10,144 bases of DNA from Steroidobacteraceae bacterium. Its GTDB lineage: Bacteria; Pseudomonadota; Gammaproteobacteria; Steroidobacterales; Steroidobacteraceae. Location of the stretch: contig JABEVI010000155.1 of NCBI GenBank assembly GCA_013044085.1, forward strand, positions 1 to 10,144. The letters are read 5' to 3'. Within the stretch, counting starts at the first letter, position 1. Every line of letters begins with the position of its first letter. The position numbers and the translations under genes were made by a program. The notes below the pieces were generated by a model that worked only from the letters and a program-made list of their open reading frames with translations, did no database searches and was not told the origin of the DNA. Of this stretch, positions 5,720-10,144 are shown one piece after another.

Positions 5720-7747
5720 ATGAACCGACCCGCCGCCGATCCCAACGTCGCGACGCCGCCGTCCTCTCCGATCGAGACCGAGGTGCGCCGCGTCCGCGAA
5801 CTCAGCGCCGGCGGCCACGCGGAGGCAGCCTTGGCGGCCGCGATGGAACTCGCCACCCGGGTGCCCGAGAACCGCGACGTGCTGCTGCTGATCGCGGCGA
5901 ATCAGCGCCAGCTGAACCGGGTGCCGGACGCGCTCGCGACCCTCGACGAACTCGAACGACTGCACCCTCGATTCAGCCGGCTGTACCATGAGCGGGGCTG
6001 CTGCCATGTGATCCTGCGCGACGCGCCGCGGGCGATCGACGCGTTCCTGCGCGGCGTCAACATCAATCCGGCGATGCCGCAAAGCTGGGCGATGCTCGAG
6101 CGTCTGTATCGCATGACGGGCGACGAAGCCAACGCCGCCACCGCCGCCGAACACATCGCAATCCTGGCGAAATTACCGCCCGACGTGGTGCAGGCGACCA
6201 GCCTGTTCTCGGACGGCGACTTGGCGCCCGCCGAGACCCTGATCCGCGCATTCCTGATCCGGCACGGCAACCACGTCGAGGCAATGCGCCTGCTCGCCCG
6301 CATCGGCATCGCGCGCGACGTGCTCGACGATGCCGAACTGCTGCTCGAGGCGGTGCTCGAAATGGCACCGGACTACCGCGCGGCGCGGCATGACTACGCG
6401 CTGGTGCTGATCGAACGTCACAAGTATCAACAAGGACGCGACGAGCTGGAAAAGCTGCTGCGGCTCGATCCGGACAACCGGCATTACCGCACCCTGTATG
6501 CGACCGCCTGCGTCGGCTTGGGCGAGCACGCCCGGGCGATTCCGCTCTACCGGGAGCTGCTCGCCGGCGCGCCGCGGGCGGCGGACCTGCATCTTTCGAT
6601 CGCGCACTCGCTGAAGACGATCGGACGGCGCGACGAGGCGATCGCGTCCTACCGCGCGGCGGCGGCGGTCCGCCCGAATTTCGGCGACGCCTACTGGAGC
6701 CTCGCCAACCTCAAGACCTACCGCTTTCTGGACGCGGAAATCGCGCAAATGCGCGCCGCCGAGGCGGCGCCCGAAACGCCGCTGATCGACCGCCACCACC
6801 TGTGTTTCGCACTCGGCAAGGCGTTCGAGGACCGGGGCGATCACGCCGAATCCTGGCGCTACTACGAACGCGGCAACGCACTAAAGCGTTCGGAGAGCCG
6901 CTACCGTCCCGAGATCATCGAGAACAACACCCGCAAGCAGATCGAGGTGTGCACCGGCGGGTTTTTCGCCGCGCGCCGCGACCAGGGCGCGCCGAACAAT
7001 GACCCGATCTTCATCGTCGGGCTGCCGCGCTCCGGATCGACGCTGCTCGAACAGATCCTCGCCTCGCATTCCCGGGTCGAGGGCACTCAGGAACTGTCCG
7101 ACATCCAGCGCATGGTGCTCGCGCTGCAGGGCCGGGAGCCGGATCTCGACAATCCACGCTACCCGGGCTCGCTCGCCGGCCTGTCGCCGGAGGAGCTGCG
7201 CGGGCTCGGCGACAAATACCTCGCCGACACGCGCATCTACCGCACTGACAAGCCCCATTTCATCGACAAGATGCCGAACAACTTCCGGCACATCGGACTC
7301 GTCCACCTGATCCTGCCGAACGCGAAAATCATCGATGCGCGGCGCGAGCCGATGGCCTGCTGCTTCAGTAATTTCAAGCAGTTGTTTGCCAACGGCCAGG
7401 AGTTCACCTACTCGCTCGAGGACATCGCGCGCTATTACCGCACCTACCTTGAATTGATGCGCCACTGGGACGCAGTGCTGCCGGGCCGGGTGCTGCGCGT
7501 GGTGCACGAGGACGTCGTCCTGGATCTGGAAGGCAACGTGCGCCGCCTTCTCGATTTCTGCGGTTTGGAGTTCGAGTCCGCCTGCATCGACTTTCACAAG
7601 AACGCGCGCAGCGTGCGTACCGCAAGCTCCGAGCAGGTGCGCCGGCCGATCTTCCGCGAGGGACTCGATCAATGGCGGCACTACGCGCAGTGGCTCGGTC
7701 CCTTGCGCGATGCGCTCGGCGATGCGCTGACGCGCTACCATGATTGA
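5720..7747 (+). CDS. TPR-repeat sulfotransferase
   Basis: Predicted cytoplasmic enzyme of 675 residues. Residues about 20-385 are helical tetratricopeptide-like repeats, with the usual spaced alanine, leucine, tyrosine and proline signature. Residues about 428-640 form a sulfotransferase domain (Sulfotransfer_3-like) that moves sulfate from PAPS to an acceptor. The 5'-phosphosulfate loop is G434-L-P-R-S-G-S-T441. A second conserved block contains D516-K-M-P-N-N, and a strand/helix ending D539-A-R-R-E-P544 fits the 3'-phosphate site. There is no signal peptide or membrane segment. The TPR part probably recruits a partner or polymeric substrate, and the acceptor is unknown. The frame stays open upstream to 5453, but that extension lies inside the receptor gene and across the terminator. 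The ATG at 5720 gives a sensible N-terminus, although its Shine-Dalgarno is weak (GAAG, nine bases away). No promoter fits between the terminator and this ATG. Confidence 0.88.
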   Translation: MNRPAADPNVATPPSSPIETEVRRVRELSAGGHAEAALAAAMELATRVPENRDVLLLIAANQRQLNRVPDALATLDELERLHPRFSRLYHERGCCHVILRDAPRAIDAFLRGVNINPAMPQSWAMLERLYRMTGDEANAATAAEHIAILAKLPPDVVQATSLFSDGDLAPAETLIRAFLIRHGNHVEAMRLLARIGIARDVLDDAELLLEAVLEMAPDYRAARHDYALVLIERHKYQQGRDELEKLLRLDPDNRHYRTLYATACVGLGEHARAIPLYRELLAGAPRAADLHLSIAHSLKTIGRRDEAIASYRAAAAVRPNFGDAYWSLANLKTYRFLDAEIAQMRAAEAAPETPLIDRHHLCFALGKAFEDRGDHAESWRYYERGNALKRSESRYRPEIIENNTRKQIEVCTGGFFAARRDQGAPNNDPIFIVGLPRSGSTLLEQILASHSRVEGTQELSDIQRMVLALQGREPDLDNPRYPGSLAGLSPEELRGLGDKYLADTRIYRTDKPHFIDKMPNNFRHIGLVHLILPNAKIIDARREPMACCFSNFKQLFANGQEFTYSLEDIARYYRTYLELMRHWDAVLPGRVLRVVHEDVVLDLEGNVRRLLDFCGLEFESACIDFHKNARSVRTASSEQVRRPIFREGLDQWRHYAQWLGPLRDALGDALTRYHD

Positions 7748-7762
7748 GAGCCGCGCGAATTA

Positions 7763-7791
7763 TTGCCAGGGAAGCACCCGTCGCCGATATT
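7763..7791 (+). promoter_or_regulatory. Candidate sigma70 promoter for the ligase-ALDH unit
   Basis: TTGCCA (five of six to TTGACA) and GATATT (four of six to TATAAT) are separated by exactly 17 bp in the 74-bp gap after the sulfotransferase. The expected start near 7798 leaves a short leader containing the GAGGAG ribosome site. A TATTTT hexamer two bases further is an alternative -10. No terminator is visible in the gap, so some read-through from the sulfotransferase is possible. Confidence 0.45.
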
Positions 7792-7810
7792 TTACGCCGC
7801 GCGGTCATTC

Positions 7811-7816
7811 GAGGAG
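7811..7816 (+). promoter_or_regulatory. Ribosome binding site of the glutamine synthetase-like ligase
   Basis: GAGGAG lies five bases before the ATG at 7822. It decides the start in favour of 7822 over the in-frame TTG at 7744, which overlaps the sulfotransferase stop and would add 26 residues unlike the family. Confidence 0.75.
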
Positions 7817-7821
7817 CCGTA

Positions 7822-9189
7822 ATGCAGCCTGAAGAAGTACGCACAATTACCGACGCACGTGCCATCGTCGAGGAACGCAACCTCCAGCACGTCAAAGTCG
7901 GGGTATTCGACAACGACGGGATCCTGCGCGGAAAGTACATTGACCGGGATAAATTCCTGTCCGCGATCGACAAGGGAATGGGCTTTTGCGACGTGATCCT
8001 GGGTTGGGATTCAAATGACCAACAATATGACAACATCACGTTTACCGGCTGGCACACGGCATTTCCCGACGCACCGGTCCGGCTGTTGCCGAATACCTGC
8101 CGGGCGCTTGCGCTTGAGGGCACCATGCTTCTGTTCCTCGGCGAATTCGCCGGCAACGCCGAGCAGGTCTGCCCGCGCGCAACCCTGCGCCGCGTACTGC
8201 AGCGGGCCGCCGACATGGGCCTCGTCGCGTCCGCGGCCGCCGAATTCGAATTCTTCGTTTTCAACGAGACGCCCGAAAGCGTGCGCGACAAGAACTATCG
8301 CGGACTGAAGAATCTGACCCCCGGCTATTTCGGCTATTCCATGCTGCGCAGTTCCGTGCACGCCGAGTTCTATCAGGAACTGCTCCGGCTGGCGGCTGAC
8401 ATGCGCATGCCGATCGAGGGCCTGCATACCGAGACCGGCCCTGGCGTCATTGAAGCGGCGTTGCACTACAGCGAAGCGCTGGAGGCGGCCGACCGTGCGG
8501 CGTTGTTCAAGACCTTCACAAAGGTGTTCGCCCAGCGCCGCGGCCTTATGGCGACCTTCATGGCCAAGTGGTCGCAGGAATTGCCCGGCCAGAGCGGTCA
8601 TCTGCATGTCTCGCTCGCGCGCAAGGACGGCTCGTCCGCATTCCACGACCCGGCGAAGCCCGAACAGATGTCCGACGAAATGCGCTGGTTCGTTGGGGGA
8701 CAACAGGCGCTGATGCCCGAGTTGCTCGCGATGGTCGCATCGACCGTCAACAGCTATTCCCGGCTCGTACCGGGATTTTGGGCGCCGACAGCGGCGACCT
8801 GGGGCATCGAAAACCGCACGTGCGCCCTGCGCGTCATCAAGGGCGGCGCGACGAGCCAGCGAGTCGAATATCGGATTGCGGCCGCGGACATAAACCCCTA
8901 TCTGGCCATCGCCGTTGCGATCGGTTCCGGCCTGTGGGGCATCGAGCATAGAATAGAGCCCGATGAACCGATTACCGGCAATGCCTATGATCGCAAGCTG
9001 CCGGTGAAGCGCCAGCTGCCCCGGACCTTGAGCGAAGCGGCCGGCCGGCTCGCGCATTCCAAGGCGGCACGGGAGCTCTTCGGCGCCCCGTTCGTGGCCC
9101 ATTTTGCGGCGAGCCGCGAGTGGGAGGAACGCGAGTTCCGGCGCGCGGTGACGGACTGGGAATTGGCCCGCTATTTCGAGATCATATGA
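7822..9189 (+). CDS. Glutamine synthetase-family ligase (possible gamma-glutamyl-amine ligase)
   Basis: ATP-dependent ligase of 455 residues, predicted cytoplasmic. The glutamine synthetase active-site set is present: E141-F-E143 (metal ligands), E204-T-G-P-G with E211, the H260-L-H262 metal/ATP histidine motif, N331-R332 with R337 (glutamate and phosphate contacts) and E349-x-R351 followed by the NPYLA segment. It should therefore be catalytically competent. It lacks the E. coli GlnA adenylylation-loop context I would look for, and it is paired with an aldehyde dehydrogenase. That pairing points to the PuuA/GlnA-like branch, which joins glutamate to an amine such as putrescine, rather than to the housekeeping nitrogen enzyme. 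The exact amine is not readable from sequence. The stop overlaps the next start by ATGA, so the two are translationally coupled. A promoter and a strong ribosome site lie just upstream. Confidence 0.88.
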   Translation: MQPEEVRTITDARAIVEERNLQHVKVGVFDNDGILRGKYIDRDKFLSAIDKGMGFCDVILGWDSNDQQYDNITFTGWHTAFPDAPVRLLPNTCRALALEGTMLLFLGEFAGNAEQVCPRATLRRVLQRAADMGLVASAAAEFEFFVFNETPESVRDKNYRGLKNLTPGYFGYSMLRSSVHAEFYQELLRLAADMRMPIEGLHTETGPGVIEAALHYSEALEAADRAALFKTFTKVFAQRRGLMATFMAKWSQELPGQSGHLHVSLARKDGSSAFHDPAKPEQMSDEMRWFVGGQQALMPELLAMVASTVNSYSRLVPGFWAPTAATWGIENRTCALRVIKGGATSQRVEYRIAAADINPYLAIAVAIGSGLWGIEHRIEPDEPITGNAYDRKLPVKRQLPRTLSEAAGRLAHSKAARELFGAPFVAHFAASREWEEREFRRAVTDWELARYFEII

Positions 9190-10144
9190 CACTAAAAACC
9201 ATTAGCCCCGTGGACGGACGCCTGCTCGCCGAGCGCACGACGGCCACGCCTGCCGAAATCGATGTCGCCCTGCAGCGGGCGCGGGCGGCCCAGCTGACAT
9301 GGCGATCGGTGCCGCTCGGCGAACGGGCGGCGATCCTGGAGCGTTTCTGCGACGAGTTCGAGGCACGCGGAGCCGGGATCGCAGAGTCGCTCAGCTGGCA
9401 GATGGGGCGTCCCCTGCGCTACGCACCGAGCGAGGTGCGCGGCACGCTCGAGCGTGCCCGTCACATGATCGGCATCGCGGCGACGGCGCTCGCGGACGTG
9501 GATCCGGGCCCGAAGCCGGGCTTCCGCCGTTTCATCCGCCGCGAACCGCTCGGCGTAGTTTTCACGGTCGCCGCCTGGAATTATCCCTACCTGATCGCCG
9601 TCAACAGCGTCGTGCCGGCGCTGATGGCCGGCAACGCGGTCGTGCTCAAGCACTCGGCGCAAACGCCGCTGTGCGCCGAGACGTTCGCGGAATGCTTCGC
9701 CGCGGCGGCGCTCCCTGCGGGCCTGTTCCAGGTTCTGCACCTCGAGCACGCCGGCACGGAACGTGTAATTCGCGACCCGCGCATCGACTTCGTGGCATTC
9801 ACGGGTTCGGTGGCGGGCGGGCATGCGGTGCAGCGTGCCGCGGCCGAGCGCTTCATCGGCGTCGGCCTCGAACTCGGCGGATGTGATCCGGTCTATGTGC
9901 GCCACGACGCCGATCTGCCGCATGCAATCGAAAACATCGTGGACGGCGCCTATTTCAACTCCGGGCAATCATGCTGCGGCCTGCAGCGCATCTACGTGCA
10001 CGAGAGCGTCTATCAGAGCTTTGCCGACGGATGCATCGAACTGATCGGCAAATACCGTCTCGGCGATCCCCTTGATCCCGAAACGACGCTCGGACCGGTG
10101 GTGCGCACGGCCGCGGCGGATGCAATCCGCGCGCAGCTGCGCGC
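9186..10144 (+). CDS. Aldehyde dehydrogenase, 3' end beyond window
   Basis: NAD(P)-dependent aldehyde dehydrogenase. The first 319 codons are present without a stop, and the C-terminal third is missing. Translation from the ATG inside the ligase's final ATGA gives a standard family start, beginning MTLKTISPVDGR. Key residues are in place: oxyanion N132 in the WNYP motif, cofactor-binding K155, F-T-G-S208, general base E229 in E-L-G-G, and catalytic C263 in the GQSCC motif, with a second cysteine at 264. The Shine-Dalgarno is weak, consistent with coupling to the ligase. In PuuA/PuuC-type pathways such an enzyme oxidises the gamma-glutamyl-aminoaldehyde made after ligation and amine oxidation. 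That role is inferred from position only. The amine oxidase and the hydrolase needed for a full pathway are not in the window and would be expected to the right. Confidence 0.9.
   Translation, partial: MTLKTISPVDGRLLAERTTATPAEIDVALQRARAAQLTWRSVPLGERAAILERFCDEFEARGAGIAESLSWQMGRPLRYAPSEVRGTLERARHMIGIAATALADVDPGPKPGFRRFIRREPLGVVFTVAAWNYPYLIAVNSVVPALMAGNAVVLKHSAQTPLCAETFAECFAAAALPAGLFQVLHLEHAGTERVIRDPRIDFVAFTGSVAGGHAVQRAAAERFIGVGLELGGCDPVYVRHDADLPHAIENIVDGAYFNSGQSCCGLQRIYVHESVYQSFADGCIELIGKYRLGDPLDPETTLGPVVRTAAADAIRAQLR

Noticed and set aside
7751..7804. CCGCGCG and CGCGCGG inverted arms in the gap before the ligase
   Set aside because: They have a loop of about 40 bases and low-complexity CG arms, likely chance in this base composition.
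7744..7821. TTG start for the ligase overlapping the sulfotransferase stop
   Set aside because: It has no ribosome site, and the added 26 residues do not resemble the family N-terminus. The ATG at 7822 has GAGGAG at ideal spacing.

Overview
This is a GC-rich chromosomal window, apparently from a Gram-negative proteobacterium. The evidence is an 895-residue TonB-dependent outer-membrane receptor with a TonB box, a TPR-sulfotransferase directly after it, and high GC at third codon positions. TonB-receptor/TPR-sulfotransferase neighbours are familiar from TonB-receptor-rich Gammaproteobacteria (Steroidobacter-like) and sphingomonads. I cannot place the organism more closely from the sequence alone. 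There are no tRNA or rRNA genes, CRISPR arrays, insertion sequences or integrase genes.

Layout. On the minus strand (52-2714) are two genes joined by an ATGA overlap: an FAD-dependent oxidoreductase (upstream) and an MFS inner-membrane transporter (downstream). A 241-bp, partly AT-rich divergent region (2715-2955) separates them from the plus-strand genes. It carries three helically phased ATYGTCA direct repeats, a candidate -10 element and a perfect 6-bp dyad just before the receptor's Shine-Dalgarno. The TonB-dependent receptor (2956-5643) follows and ends in a strong intrinsic terminator (5676-5702). Only 17 bp beyond it begins a 675-residue protein with N-terminal TPRs and a C-terminal PAPS-type sulfotransferase domain (5720-7747). 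A short gap with a credible sigma70-type promoter (7763-7791) leads into a glutamine-synthetase-family ligase (7822-9189), which overlaps by ATGA with an aldehyde dehydrogenase that runs off the right edge (9186 to beyond 10144).

How the genes may work together. Three expression units are likely: oxidoreductase-MFS, receptor-(sulfotransferase), and ligase-ALDH. Together they could take a ligand across the outer membrane (receptor) and inner membrane (MFS) and process it by oxidation (FAD enzyme), gamma-glutamylation (GS-like ligase) and aldehyde oxidation (ALDH, as in PuuA/PuuC-type amine catabolism). The individual families are clear. The shared pathway and the substrate are inference.

The most notable points are the phased, Pho-box-like operator in the divergent region, the terminator wedged between receptor and sulfotransferase, and ten mature-region cysteines in the receptor that fall into five close pairs.
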